Assembly: GCA_937132175.1 (NCBI GenBank)
Contig: CAKZNU010000049.1
Span: 1-37,506 of the forward strand
From: an uncultured euryarchaeote
GTDB taxonomy: Archaea > Nanohalarchaeota > Nanosalinia > Nanosalinales > Nanosalinaceae
Direction: 5' to 3'
Length of the DNA: 37,506 bases
The notes beneath the pieces are model-generated. The model saw nothing but the letters and a program-made list of their open reading frames with translations. It did not search any database and was not told where the DNA came from. The stretch's first letter is position 1; each line of letters begins with the position of its first letter. Both the position numbers and the translations under genes were made by a program. Positions 1 to 7,389 of the stretch are shown here, piece by piece.

Positions 1-2
1 CT

Positions 3-464
3 TTCAAAAATCTCGAGGGTGTGGAGGAAGCGGTACCGGGCTATGCCGGTGGACAGACGGAGAACCCCCCTTACAGGGAGGTATGTAGTGAAAAGACAGG
101 ACACGCCGAGGTCGTCAAGATAACCTATGATGAAGAAGTGATCTCGACTCGTGAACTGCTTGAGTTTTTCTTCCGGATACATGATCCTACGACGGAAGAT
201 AGGGAAGGTCCGGACGTCGGCAGCCAGTACCGATCAATCATCCTCTACAGAGACGAAGAACAGAAGGAGAAAGTCGAGGAGTTTATCGAGGAACAGATGG
301 ACCGCTACAACGGAGAAGTAGTCACCGAGGTAGAGCAGCTTGAGCACTTTTACAGGGCGGAGGAGAAACATCAGGACTACTTCGAGAAAAACCCTAACGA
401 TGCCTACTGCACCATGCATGCAAAGCCAAAGGTAGAAAAGGCAAGAAACTACAGTGCCGAGTAA
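3..464 (+). CDS. msrA: Peptide-methionine (S)-S-oxide reductase MsrA, 5' truncated
   Basis: MsrA reduces methionine-S-sulfoxide in proteins and free methionine, a cytoplasmic oxidative-damage repair step. The reading frame is open to the left edge of the window, so the start and the catalytic GCFW motif lie outside; the GTG at 21 is internal. Visible family motifs are GYAGG, the YREVCS...TGHAEVV block, FFRIHDPTT, and QYRSII. The C-terminal half ends with the usual H-x-D-Y-x-x-x-N-P segment (HQDYFEKNP). The 3' end overlaps the convergent gene on the minus strand by 16 bp. Identification is firm; only the N-terminus is missing. Confidence 0.95.
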   Translation, partial: FKNLEGVEEAVPGYAGGQTENPPYREVCSEKTGHAEVVKITYDEEVISTRELLEFFFRIHDPTTEDREGPDVGSQYRSIILYRDEEQKEKVEEFIEEQMDRYNGEVVTEVEQLEHFYRAEEKHQDYFEKNPNDAYCTMHAKPKVEKARNYSAE

Positions 465-1087
465 TGATCCCCGACTCCTGGATCCAGCCGGGTTGCAATC
501 CTCCTGAAGGGCTGACAGTTTACTCTCAAAGGAGCCTCCTCTGTGCCGGCCAGAAGACTCTCCGCCATCCATCTTCTGGCGTCCCTCGGAGATGAGTACT
601 CTTTGACTGATGCGGGATCCCCGGTATCAAGATAGACAATCTGGTCTTCCAGAAAGCCGAAGTTCTGTGGCTTAAGGTCAAGTGCAATGTTCTCTGAAGC
701 TGTGGACTTCGCAGCATCGTAAAGTTTTTCAGTCTCCTGGGTTATCCGTCCCCAGAAGCCTGAGTCAAGGGCGCTTTCCGCCCTTCTCTGTTCCAGTACT
801 GTATAACTCTCTCCGTTGATCTCTTCCTGCCAGTAAACTCCTGAAGGGTACGAAACTCCTGCATCGTCTAGAAGCTCATGTTTGCTCTCTAAAACTCCGG
901 TTGTGAGCTCAGCAAAAGCTTTTACAACGTATTCCTCGTCTGCAAACGCCGGGCCGTCATGTCGAGTCCGGATCTCGTTCTGCTTACCGTATGGATCGGA
1001 TTCAATGATGTCTTCCAGCTCGGACTCCATGCCCGTGACTTCCGTGAAAAAATCTCTTTCCGGAGCCTGCTCGAGTTCAGTGATCAT
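449..1087 (-). CDS. Kinase-fold protein of unknown substrate
   Basis: The C-terminal half carries a protein-kinase-like catalytic core: ALDLKPQNF resembles the HxDxxxxN catalytic loop with His replaced by Ala, followed by IVYLDTGD in place of the DFG metal-binding segment. The N-terminal half is acidic, with no clear glycine-rich loop. It may be a small-molecule or atypical kinase, or a kinase-fold scaffold. The longest frame starts at 1132, but an A/T-rich box at 1105-1117 sits 18-30 bp before the ATG at 1087, which suits a leaderless start there. It overlaps the msrA 3' end. No substrate can be named. Confidence 0.65.
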   Translation of the reverse strand: MITELEQAPERDFFTEVTGMESELEDIIESDPYGKQNEIRTRHDGPAFADEEYVVKAFAELTTGVLESKHELLDDAGVSYPSGVYWQEEINGESYTVLEQRRAESALDSGFWGRITQETEKLYDAAKSTASENIALDLKPQNFGFLEDQIVYLDTGDPASVKEYSSPRDARRWMAESLLAGTEEAPLRVNCQPFRRIATRLDPGVGDHYSAL

Positions 1088-1323
1088 CCACTCTACCTGA
1101 TGTGTTAAGTAAAATACTTGTAAGTTCTGCATACCCGTAGAGACTTCGACGACATTATCCTGTGGCGTTCACTCCGGATTTTTCAGCCGAGTTCTAAAAA
1201 ATCGGACAAGCTGGCCTGTTTAGGTAGAATTCAGAGAATCTGTGTAAGATTTTGACATCAGGTTTCCGGCTTCGCTTCCGCTGGTTAATTAACTTTCTGG
1301 ATAAAGGTGTGTAGTTTCTCGAA

Positions 1324-1342
1324 AGCCGCCGGAGGCGGTTTA
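1324..1342 (-). terminator. GC-rich hairpin downstream of tRNA-Lys
   Basis: An 8-bp perfect inverted repeat with a 3-nt loop (AAACCGCC-TCC-GGCGGCTTT on the minus strand) lies about 28 bp past the tRNA 3' end. A shorter 6-bp stem (AAACTC/GAGTTT, 1351-1369) lies between. They could form the tRNA trailer or end its transcription. There is no long T-run, so a terminator role is only suggested. Confidence 0.35.
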
Positions 1343-1369
1343 ACATGATCAAACTCTGTAGGTGAGTTT

Positions 1370-1509
1370 GGGCCAGACGGGATTTGAACCCGCGACCACT
1401 TGGTTTCTCTCCGAAGATCATGAGGATCTTCCTGAACTCCAGAACCCTGGAGTTTGGTTCTGGGTTTCCGTTAAGAGCCAAGCGCTCTGCCAGACTGAGC
1501 TACCGGCCC
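1370..1509 (-). tRNA. tRNA-Lys (CTT anticodon) with a 67-nt intron
   Basis: The minus strand folds as a full cloverleaf. The acceptor stem is GGGCCGG/CTGGCCC, the D stem GCTC/GAGC, the anticodon stem CTTGG/CCAAG with loop CT-CTT-AA, and the T arm GCGGG-TTCAAAT-CCCGT. The anticodon CTT gives lysine. The mature molecule is 73 nt without CCA, so CCA must be added afterwards. An intron interrupts the anticodon loop at the canonical 37/38 position. No gene on either side shares its strand closely enough to suggest co-transcription, and a promoter-like box lies upstream. Confidence 0.95.
1405..1471 (-). other. tRNA-Lys intron (canonical 37/38 position)
   Basis: The splice sites fit an archaeal bulge-helix-bulge. 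CUCU of the anticodon loop pairs with AGAG at the intron 3' end, leaving 3-nt bulges UAA and AAA. Cutting after the second bulge base regenerates loop CUCUUAA. Inside the intron are two further hairpins: CCAGAACC/GGUUCUGG and GAAGAUC/GAUCUUC. The second outer helix of a strict BHB is not obvious, so this may be a relaxed form. The tRNA endonuclease is not in this window. Confidence 0.8.
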
Positions 1510-1534
1510 GTCAATATGTTTTTACGGGTAGGCA

Positions 1535-1544
1535 AGTTTTTTAG
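1535..1544 (-). promoter_or_regulatory. Box A (TATA) of tRNA-Lys
   Basis: CCTAAAAAACT on the minus strand lies 26-35 bp upstream of the tRNA 5' end, the expected TBP-site distance. It is in a short intergenic space after the eS1 gene. Confidence 0.5.
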
Positions 1545-1589
1545 GTAGAGTATCTTCCGCCCGTATCTTAGATGTGGATAGTAAGAATT

Positions 1590-1609
1590 CTGGAGAGATT
1601 TCTCTCCAG
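1590..1609. repeat. Perfect inverted repeat after the eS1 gene
   Basis: CTGGAGAGA/TCTCTCCAG is a 9-bp palindromic arm pair starting 8 bp beyond the eS1 stop codon. It is followed on the plus strand by GCC and seven T residues. As RNA it would form a strong hairpin. The T-run is on the side away from the eS1 reading direction, so its role is unclear. Confidence 0.6.
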
Positions 1610-1617
1610 GCCTTTTT

Positions 1618-2172
1618 TTACTCCAGTAGCTCGGTCTTCCTGATCTCGAGCTGTCGGAACGGGTAGATCTTTTCTACCTCGTCTCTTATCTGTTCCTGGA
1701 TCTTGTCGGTGAAGATGTTTTCCATGAGCTCTTCGTAGCTCTGGTTTTCTGCCTTTTCCTCCATTGTTTCCGCTATCTTTCTGCGGGTGGCGGTGAGTTT
1801 CTCCGAGGAGGTTCTTCTCAGTGTTGCGCCGACGAACTTTACCCGTACGTTTTTGCCATCTCTGGTTTCGAGGTCGTGTACGTAGTCGAACCTGTCGCTT
1901 CCTTCCTTGATCATTCTGGAGACGAACTCGGATGAGACCGTCATTTCGTCGATCTCTGTGAAGGCTTTGTTTCCCTCTACATCTGTAACCTTCAGGGAGA
2001 CGTCTGCGTAGTACTTGTCTGTTGCCTCCATGAGGTCGTTGAGTGATTCCTTTACCGTTCTTCCGATTACTTCTGTGTCGGAGTCTGCCGGTGTCTCTCC
2101 TACTTCGTCTTCGTCAAATATTTCCGGTGCCTGGATATTGTACCAGCTTTTCTGCAGTACCGCTTTAGCCAT
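1618..2172 (-). CDS. rps3ae: Small ribosomal subunit protein eS1 (S3Ae)
   Basis: Structural protein of the archaeal/eukaryotic 30S/40S platform. At 184 residues it is close to the usual archaeal length. Visible family features are the N-terminal KSWYNIQAPEIF block, the VIGRTVKESL segment, the LRRTSSEKLTATRRK basic stretch and the C-terminal YPFRQLEIRKTEL. It is more acidic than mesophilic homologues, as expected in a halophile. A strong TATA box lies 23-30 bp before the ATG, so it probably has its own leaderless transcript. It forms the conserved block with RecJ-like nuclease and uS15 upstream. Confidence 0.96.
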   Translation of the reverse strand: MAKAVLQKSWYNIQAPEIFDEDEVGETPADSDTEVIGRTVKESLNDLMEATDKYYADVSLKVTDVEGNKAFTEIDEMTVSSEFVSRMIKEGSDRFDYVHDLETRDGKNVRVKFVGATLRRTSSEKLTATRRKIAETMEEKAENQSYEELMENIFTDKIQEQIRDEVEKIYPFRQLEIRKTELLE

Positions 2173-2194
2173 GTCTCAAGTATCAGGTAGAATC

Positions 2195-2202
2195 TTTATA
2201 AA
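2195..2202 (-). promoter_or_regulatory. TATA box for eS1
   Basis: TTTATAAA, flanked by GG on its upstream side, is centred about 26 bp upstream of the eS1 ATG. This is a near-consensus archaeal TATA element and implies a transcript with essentially no leader. Confidence 0.75.
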
Positions 2203-2240
2203 CCGATATACTCTGTCCGGAGGTGTTTCCGTCTCCTTCT

Positions 2241-3677
2241 TCAGGCAGTCTGTTCCGATACCATGGAGTTAAGCTTCTGGATGAACTCTTCTTTGTTTAC
2301 CTGTGGTATCTTTGCGCCTGCGGCTACGTTGTGTCCTCCTCCTTCTCCGTCCAGTTCCCCGCAGATTTCATCTATGATCTCTCCGAGGTTTAATCCGTCT
2401 TCGACGGCTTCTTTGTCTGCACGGGAGGAGACCTTTACCTTGTCTTTCTCCGCGTCTGCGACACCCATCACTACAGGGGCATCGAAGAATCCGTTGCTCA
2501 TGGTTATCGTTGTGACGGTTCCTATGAAGTCTTCGTCTACCTCGGATTTTCCGTCGATAACCCCTATTTCTTCCTCGTATATGACGTCTTCGTCTTCCTT
2601 GTGGTCTTCAACGTATCTGAGGGATGAAGAGATTCTGCGGCCGTACTTCCGTGAGATCTTTTCCGCCAGTTCAAGGTCTTGTTCCAGCAGGATCTTTACG
2701 CCTTTTCTGGGGCTTCCCAGTCTTCCACATGCGTTGATGATGGTGGAGAATTCGTCTATCTCGTAGCCGTTTTCCAGGGTGTAGATTCTGTTCAGGAGTC
2801 TTTCGACGTCGAACCCTCTTTTGATCATGTTTCTGATAAGTTTCTGTTCCTCTTCCTCGGTGAGGTCTGCGAGGGTGCGGAACTCTCCGTCTTTCCTGAT
2901 ATCTACGCCGGCGGATTTTACAAGTTCTATTGCACCGGATTCGTCGTTGCTTACATCCTTCAGGTAAGGGTCTGTGTTATACATCAGGGACTTCTGTAGA
3001 GGCTTGGTGGTACGTCCGTAGAGGTCGAGGCCTTTCCTTCTTTCTACGGCGCCGGACTCTACCGCTAACGATTCGAGGTCCTGGTTTAAACCGAGGAACT
3101 CTCCTTCCTGTTTCTGTACATCCCCTGTTGCTCCGATAAGAGCCATATGCACTAGATCCCTGTTTTCTTCATCCATTTCTTCTGCCAGAAGATACGTCAT
3201 GCCTGCGGCCGATATAGCCTCTCCGCCGTCGTACCCGAGGTGGTGTGGGTTGAGATGTATCAGGTTCTCGAGGTTACCGGACTCTTCTTCATCTAGAGCC
3301 GGGTCGTGGTGGTCTGATACTATGACCTGTTTATCCGTCTCCTGCAGTATATGCTCCTTCAGTAGATCTGACTGGCCTGAGCCGATGTCCACGAAGACGA
3401 GTAGGTCTTCGTCTTCCTCTGCGATTCTCTCTACGTCTTCCTCGTACAGCTGTTTCAGAATCTCGTAGCTGAAGTTCTTTCCCTGTCTTTCAAGGGCTCT
3501 GTGGGCGATGGCGGTTGCGGAGATGCCGTCTGCGTCGTACTGCCCGATCAGCCTTATCTCTCCGTCGTGTCGGGCTATTTTTTCGGCTGCCGGCCTGCAT
3601 ATCTCCCTTATCTCTTCTACGATACGTGGTTCACTCCGGTGTCTCGTACTCCCAGTCCTGCGGAATGTTTGATTCAT
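2241..3677 (-). CDS. recJ: RecJ-like DHH single-strand nuclease (archaeal GAN type)
   Basis: A DHH/DHHA1 phosphoesterase of the archaeal RecJ class. Homologues degrade single-stranded DNA 5'-3' and, in GAN, bind the replicative GINS/MCM helicase. Counting from the ATG at 3677, motif I is DADG (about residues 48-51), motif II FVDIGS (D97), the DHH motif VSDHH (122-124), and the DHHA1 signature GGGH near 446. An in-frame TTG at 3695 would add six residues; either start overlaps the uS15 gene by 47-65 bp. The gap to eS1 is 68 bp. The order uS15-recJ-eS1 is conserved in many archaea. Catalytic residues are intact, so an active manganese nuclease is expected. Confidence 0.92.
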   Translation of the reverse strand: MNQTFRRTGSTRHRSEPRIVEEIREICRPAAEKIARHDGEIRLIGQYDADGISATAIAHRALERQGKNFSYEILKQLYEEDVERIAEEDEDLLVFVDIGSGQSDLLKEHILQETDKQVIVSDHHDPALDEEESGNLENLIHLNPHHLGYDGGEAISAAGMTYLLAEEMDEENRDLVHMALIGATGDVQKQEGEFLGLNQDLESLAVESGAVERRKGLDLYGRTTKPLQKSLMYNTDPYLKDVSNDESGAIELVKSAGVDIRKDGEFRTLADLTEEEEQKLIRNMIKRGFDVERLLNRIYTLENGYEIDEFSTIINACGRLGSPRKGVKILLEQDLELAEKISRKYGRRISSSLRYVEDHKEDEDVIYEEEIGVIDGKSEVDEDFIGTVTTITMSNGFFDAPVVMGVADAEKDKVKVSSRADKEAVEDGLNLGEIIDEICGELDGEGGGHNVAAGAKIPQVNKEEFIQKLNSMVSEQTA

Positions 3678-4068
3678 CTCTGTGGTGCTGTGCAACCTTT
3701 CTGATCTTGTCCTTCGTTAGTTCGAGGCGTCTCTTCGCCTCCTCGTCGGCAGGGTTTTCATCTATGTGTTCCCTTATGGACTCCGATTTCTCGACAAGGT
3801 TCTTGAGGTCCTCAGGTATCTCAAGGCTCATGCCTTCCTCGTCCAGAATCTCTGTTATACTTTTCTCCGTGGCGGCCTTTACTGATGGGATTCCGTACTG
3901 GTCTCTGAGCTTCATGCCGATCTCTGAAGGCTCCAGGCCGTCTCTTCTGAGCTTGACAACGAGGTCTACAATCTCTTCCTCGTCGTAGTCTACCCAGTCA
4001 GGGTTTTCTTTGGTTACAGGTTTGTTGCTTCCTGAGCTTCCTCTTCCGTCTGAATGCATTCTTGACAT
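3631..4068 (-). CDS. rps15: Small ribosomal subunit protein uS15
   Basis: Binds the central domain of 16S rRNA. The N-terminal archaeal/eukaryotic extension begins MSRMHSDGRG, matching the usual MARMHS start, so I chose the ATG at 4068 rather than the in-frame one at 4077. Later features are the IGMKLRDQYGIPSV segment, LRRDGLEPSEIG, and the C-terminal helix with RRLELTKDKIRK and the conserved QHHRDE. Translationally coupled by overlap to the recJ-like gene downstream. Confidence 0.95.
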   Translation of the reverse strand: MSRMHSDGRGSSGSNKPVTKENPDWVDYDEEEIVDLVVKLRRDGLEPSEIGMKLRDQYGIPSVKAATEKSITEILDEEGMSLEIPEDLKNLVEKSESIREHIDENPADEEAKRRLELTKDKIRKVAQHHRDESNIPQDWEYETPE

Positions 4069-4131
4069 ATCGATCACTTGGGATACGGCCGGGTCCGTAC
4101 CTGACCGCTCTTATTTCAGGAAGTCGGTCAA

Positions 4132-4142
4132 TTCTTTTAAGC
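4132..4142 (+). promoter_or_regulatory. TATA-like element for the small membrane protein
   Basis: TTCTTTTAAGC sits 21-31 bp before the ATG at 4163 and supports that start over the longer reading frame that runs back into the uS15 gene. Confidence 0.5.
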
Positions 4143-4162
4143 TCGTTAACGAAAAACTGGAT

Positions 4163-4642
4163 ATGGAGAGTTTCAGCATAAAGAAAGGGGAAGCTGCTCT
4201 CGGTGAGGAATCTATCGTACTGAGGGAGTCTGTCACCGGTTACTTTTCGAACCTTGTGGATGCCTTTCACGGGTTCGATGGACTCCGGAAGATCGGTGCG
4301 GTGTTTTTCGGTGCTGGGATGATGACAGGAGCAGTATCTGCCCTGGTGCTTTTCATCTCGATGCCGTCTTACCTACAGCTTGTGCTGGCTCTGAGCCTTC
4401 CGTTATCTACACTTACCTCGAGACTGTATCACAAGCTCAGAGGCTTCAGGAAGGACACCCGGATAATGTACAGCTCGATAGAGGGGATAGAGTTCTCTCC
4501 GGGTACTCCAGGGATCACCTGCCCGCACATGATACTTGACCTCGGCGATACGAGGAGACTTGTGGTACTTCCAAACGAGGCTCTTGAGATAGGCTCTGAT
4601 CCCGAGGAGTTCAGAGACAGGCTCAGGGAGAAAACCGGCTAG
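4163..4642 (+). CDS. Small membrane protein with two TM helices
   Basis: A 159-residue protein of unknown function. After about 40 residues come two hydrophobic segments separated by a short turn (IGAVFFGAGMMTGAV... and LQLVLALSLPL...), then a basic loop and a soluble C-terminal half of mainly beta character (MYSSIEGIEF, MILDLGDTRRLVVLP). The layout, two TM helices followed by a small beta domain, resembles bacterial PH-like membrane proteins, but no signature is strong enough to assign. The start was chosen from an upstream TATA-like box. It is divergent from uS15 and converges with the thermonuclease gene, overlapping it by 4 bp. Confidence 0.6.
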   Translation: MESFSIKKGEAALGEESIVLRESVTGYFSNLVDAFHGFDGLRKIGAVFFGAGMMTGAVSALVLFISMPSYLQLVLALSLPLSTLTSRLYHKLRGFRKDTRIMYSSIEGIEFSPGTPGITCPHMILDLGDTRRLVVLPNEALEIGSDPEEFRDRLREKTG

Positions 4643-5172
4643 CAGCTCCAGAGTCCAAGTTTCTGTTCCTTTGCGTTTTTCTCGGCTTCGAGGAATATTT
4701 CACGCCTTGAGAACCGTGTGTCGTAGAGTCTTGCGTATCCCTTCTCCAGCAGCTTCCTGTTGATGCTGGTGTTTTCTCCCGTGTACATGTACGTGAGCAG
4801 TCTCCCATACGTGCCTCTTTCGTCGGCCAGAGGGTCAGTCCTCATCCTGATCTCTCGAACATCTTCTCTTCGTGTCTTCTCTTTTACGAACCCCGTTGCT
4901 TTCCTGCCGTACCTCTTCAGGCATCTTCTGTCGGTGTAGGTATCCTCCAGTCCGAACTCCAGAGGGTTTGATTCTCCGTATGTTTCCGGTGTGTCTATGC
5001 CGAGAAGGCGGTAGGTCTCGTTACCGGTTTCTACCGTATCCCCGTCTACCACCTCTACCTGCTCGAGACTTTCCTCCATGGTGTCGGCAGGGTTTTCTGA
5101 TGCCGTCTGGTAAAGTGCTGTTATAGAGATGATTACAGCAACGGCTGTAAGAATCTTACTTGTATCTGCCAC
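4639..5172 (-). CDS. Thermonuclease (SNase-like), secreted or membrane-anchored
   Basis: A Ca2+-dependent phosphodiesterase of the staphylococcal nuclease family. Residues 7-20 form an N-terminal hydrophobic segment, a signal peptide or anchor, so it probably acts outside the cytoplasm. The catalytic set is intact: VVDGDT (D43, D45), YRLLGIDTPE (R55, D60, E63) and YGRLL (R124). The C-terminal GLWSC matches the family ending. It could degrade extracellular DNA for nucleotides or host interaction, but that is inference. The start overlaps the Bud32 gene by 17 bp, so the two are probably co-translated, which is an unusual partner for a secreted nuclease. Confidence 0.9.
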   Translation of the reverse strand: MADTSKILTAVAVIISITALYQTASENPADTMEESLEQVEVVDGDTVETGNETYRLLGIDTPETYGESNPLEFGLEDTYTDRRCLKRYGRKATGFVKEKTRREDVREIRMRTDPLADERGTYGRLLTYMYTGENTSINRKLLEKGYARLYDTRFSRREIFLEAEKNAKEQKLGLWSC

Positions 5173-5746
5173 GTCTCTTTACTTCCTCCATCGTCTCGAG
5201 GACTTCTTCACTGTCATCGAAATCTCTGTAACCCTGCTTGAATCCTTCCCAGAGCTCTGTGCTTTGTTCGGGGTGTGAGGTTTCCAGGGTTTTTTTCAGG
5301 AGGTATATGTCTACGGCCTGGTCCTCGGTTCTTTCAGTAGTTTCCGAGAGCCCGAGGTCTATCAGCCAGATTTCCCCGTCGTACATTATGTTGCTTGTGG
5401 TGAGGTCCCCGTGTACAAGCCCGGTGCCGTGTAAAAGGCCGATGTTTTTTCCGACTTCCTCCATGAGTTCCGGTTCGGACGGCAGAATCTTTTTCAGGGG
5501 TTTGCCCTTGACTCTGTCCTGTTTCATCGAGGTCTTCCCCGTTTTTTCCGTCTCGGGGATGTTTACGCCGTGTTTCCGGGCTTTCTCTATGTTTTTGACC
5601 TCCTCTGAGGTTCTTTCCTCTCTTATCCGGGTATCAAGCTTTTCGTGTCTGTATTTTTTCTCGGGTCTTTCCTTGAGAACTTCTTCACCCTGTATAGTTA
5701 TCTCGGCCTCTGCACCCTGTATCATGTTCTGTACCAGGAGGCTCAA
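5156..5746 (-). CDS. bud32: KEOPS complex kinase/ATPase Bud32
   Basis: Atypical small RIO-like kinase of the KEOPS complex, needed with Kae1 for t6A at tRNA position 37. The hallmark IQGAEAEI occurs near the N-terminus instead of a P-loop; the catalytic loop is HGDLTTSNIM, the metal motif IDLGLS, and the C-terminus is the short basic RRGRYK expected. At 196 residues it is stand-alone, not fused to Kae1 as in many euryarchaea. The TTG at 5746 has AAGGAT 6-7 bp upstream; an ATG at 5725 (MIQGAEAEI) is an alternative. It lies 3 bp after the antiporter stop. Confidence 0.93.
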   Translation of the reverse strand: MSLLVQNMIQGAEAEITIQGEEVLKERPEKKYRHEKLDTRIREERTSEEVKNIEKARKHGVNIPETEKTGKTSMKQDRVKGKPLKKILPSEPELMEEVGKNIGLLHGTGLVHGDLTTSNIMYDGEIWLIDLGLSETTERTEDQAVDIYLLKKTLETSHPEQSTELWEGFKQGYRDFDDSEEVLETMEEVKRRGRYK

Positions 5747-5749
5747 TCT

Positions 5750-7384
5750 TTATCCTTCTGTGTCCTGTATAAATCTTCGAAGCTCCAGCATGCTTTTTCT
5801 TCTCAGGTCCTCTCTGTAGCTTCGGTTTTCCATGATTCCTTCTATGTGATCCGTAAGGAGCTCGGAGCTCAGTATCTCGGGGACGCTGACGTAGGTTGCT
5901 CCTTTATCCATAAGTCTCTGTGCCTCTTTTACATCTTCTGCACGTAGTATGGTGTCTGCGTCTGTCTCAAGCTCCAGAACAGTGTCTGATACCTTCGTTA
6001 TAGGGGCTGTTGATATGATCAGCTCTGCCTTGCGGTATCCTGCGTTCTCCCATGTTTCGTGATCCAGTACGTCCCCGTATACAAAGTTTTCTTCCTTTTC
6101 CTCGAGGTCTGTGATCTTTTCGGGATCGTTGTCTATCACCACGAAGTCTTCGTTTTCATCCTTCAGCTTCTGGACGATTCTTTCTCCCTGGGTGTCGTAT
6201 CCCAGCACGATGACATGATCACTCGGCCTTTCCTGCCTGAGTTTTTCCGAGATCTTCTGCGGGAAAGACGGTATATGGTCATACGGAGAAAGCAGGTTGT
6301 AGATCCTGTTTCCATGCTTTGCCGTGTACGAAGAGATCATCATTGAAACCGTTGCAGTAATGATAGTCGCTTGGAAAACCGCATCACCGATCAGATTGGA
6401 GAGATAGGCCTGGATTGTAATTATTAACGCGAACTCAGAAACCTGGTCGATGCTGAAACCGGTCAGGTATGCAGTCCTCTTGTTCTGGCCCAGAGCCACC
6501 AGAGACGTGATAACTGCGAAAGGCTTCATTAGAACTGTCAGCAGAAGCATCAACCCGGAAAGAACTAGAACACGTGGTGAAGGAAGGCTTAGTAAGGCTC
6601 CGAGAGACACGAAGAATACGGCGGAGAAGAAATCCTTCAGGGAGCCTGTAGTGTCCAGTATCTCCATGTTATGTGGGTACTTGGAAACTGCCAGACCTGC
6701 CGAAAAGCTTCCGATAGCCAGAGAGATACGAAAGTATTCGGTCAGGCTCAGGAAACCGATTAATACCGTTATAGAGACCAGCATAAGAAGTTCACGCGAG
6801 TTCTCAGTAACTCCGGCCATGTAGCCAAGCAGGTACTTCCTGAAGAGCAAGGCCAAAGCTAGGAGTCCGAAACCGTGTGCAAGACTTACTGAGACTGCCT
6901 CTAGAGTGTAACTGGATGCACCAAGAAGCATAAGGGAGACTACAGCTATCAAGTCCTGACTTAGGTGTAGAGATTCAGCTAGACGGCCGTGAGCAAGCCT
7001 TAGATCCACCTCCTTCTCCAGCAGATCTAATCCAACGAGTGTAGAGCTTAGAGCGGTTACGAGCACGAAGACCAGAGACTCAAAGCCATTTAATCCCAGG
7101 AGTAAAGATAGCCCAAGCGATAGTGCTGAAACAGATGTGATCTGTATCAAGGCTGTCCTTAAGCCATCCCCTGCTACTGTCCTGAGCCTCTCAGGATCCA
7201 TTTTAACTCCGAATACGAATACAAGGAAGGATAACCCGATCCGGGTGAAGCTTATCATTTCTTCTGCCGGGAAGAAGTTTCCAACGACCACTCCAGCAAC
7301 TATGTAGGCTGGAAGCGCAGGATGTGAGAACCTGTTAAACAGGAACAGGATCACTGAGGATGCTGTGAAGACCATAGTCAACAC
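5750..7384 (-). CDS. CPA2-family cation/proton antiporter with TrkA-N domain (second copy)
   Basis: An integral membrane exchanger, KefB/KefC-like, likely moving K+ or Na+ against H+. The first ~370 residues contain about 12 hydrophobic helices, with the CPA2 motif SQDL (Q143, D144) in the transport core and LSSTL before it. A basic linker leads to a cytosolic RCK/TrkA-N domain beginning HVIVLGYDTQGERI (Rossmann, nucleotide binding). At 544 residues it matches the family. It starts 5 bp after its paralogue and is followed at 3 bp by bud32. The sequence differs clearly from the paralogue (different pore helices), so this is an old duplication or separate acquisition. Ion specificity cannot be read. 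Confidence 0.9.
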   Translation of the reverse strand: MLTMVFTASSVILFLFNRFSHPALPAYIVAGVVVGNFFPAEEMISFTRIGLSFLVFVFGVKMDPERLRTVAGDGLRTALIQITSVSALSLGLSLLLGLNGFESLVFVLVTALSSTLVGLDLLEKEVDLRLAHGRLAESLHLSQDLIAVVSLMLLGASSYTLEAVSVSLAHGFGLLALALLFRKYLLGYMAGVTENSRELLMLVSITVLIGFLSLTEYFRISLAIGSFSAGLAVSKYPHNMEILDTTGSLKDFFSAVFFVSLGALLSLPSPRVLVLSGLMLLLTVLMKPFAVITSLVALGQNKRTAYLTGFSIDQVSEFALIITIQAYLSNLIGDAVFQATIITATVSMMISSYTAKHGNRIYNLLSPYDHIPSFPQKISEKLRQERPSDHVIVLGYDTQGERIVQKLKDENEDFVVIDNDPEKITDLEEKEENFVYGDVLDHETWENAGYRKAELIISTAPITKVSDTVLELETDADTILRAEDVKEAQRLMDKGATYVSVPEILSSELLTDHIEGIMENRSYREDLRRKSMLELRRFIQDTEG

Positions 7385-7389
7385 GTTGA

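Noticed and set aside
1133..1369. C/D-box guide RNA in the longest gap
   Set aside because: A TGATGT and several CTGA strings occur, but not a consistent C-D'-C'-D spacing with terminal stem.
1194..1481. 95-codon minus-strand reading frame across the tRNA
   Set aside because: It runs through the tRNA-Lys and its intron; the tRNA explains the sequence.
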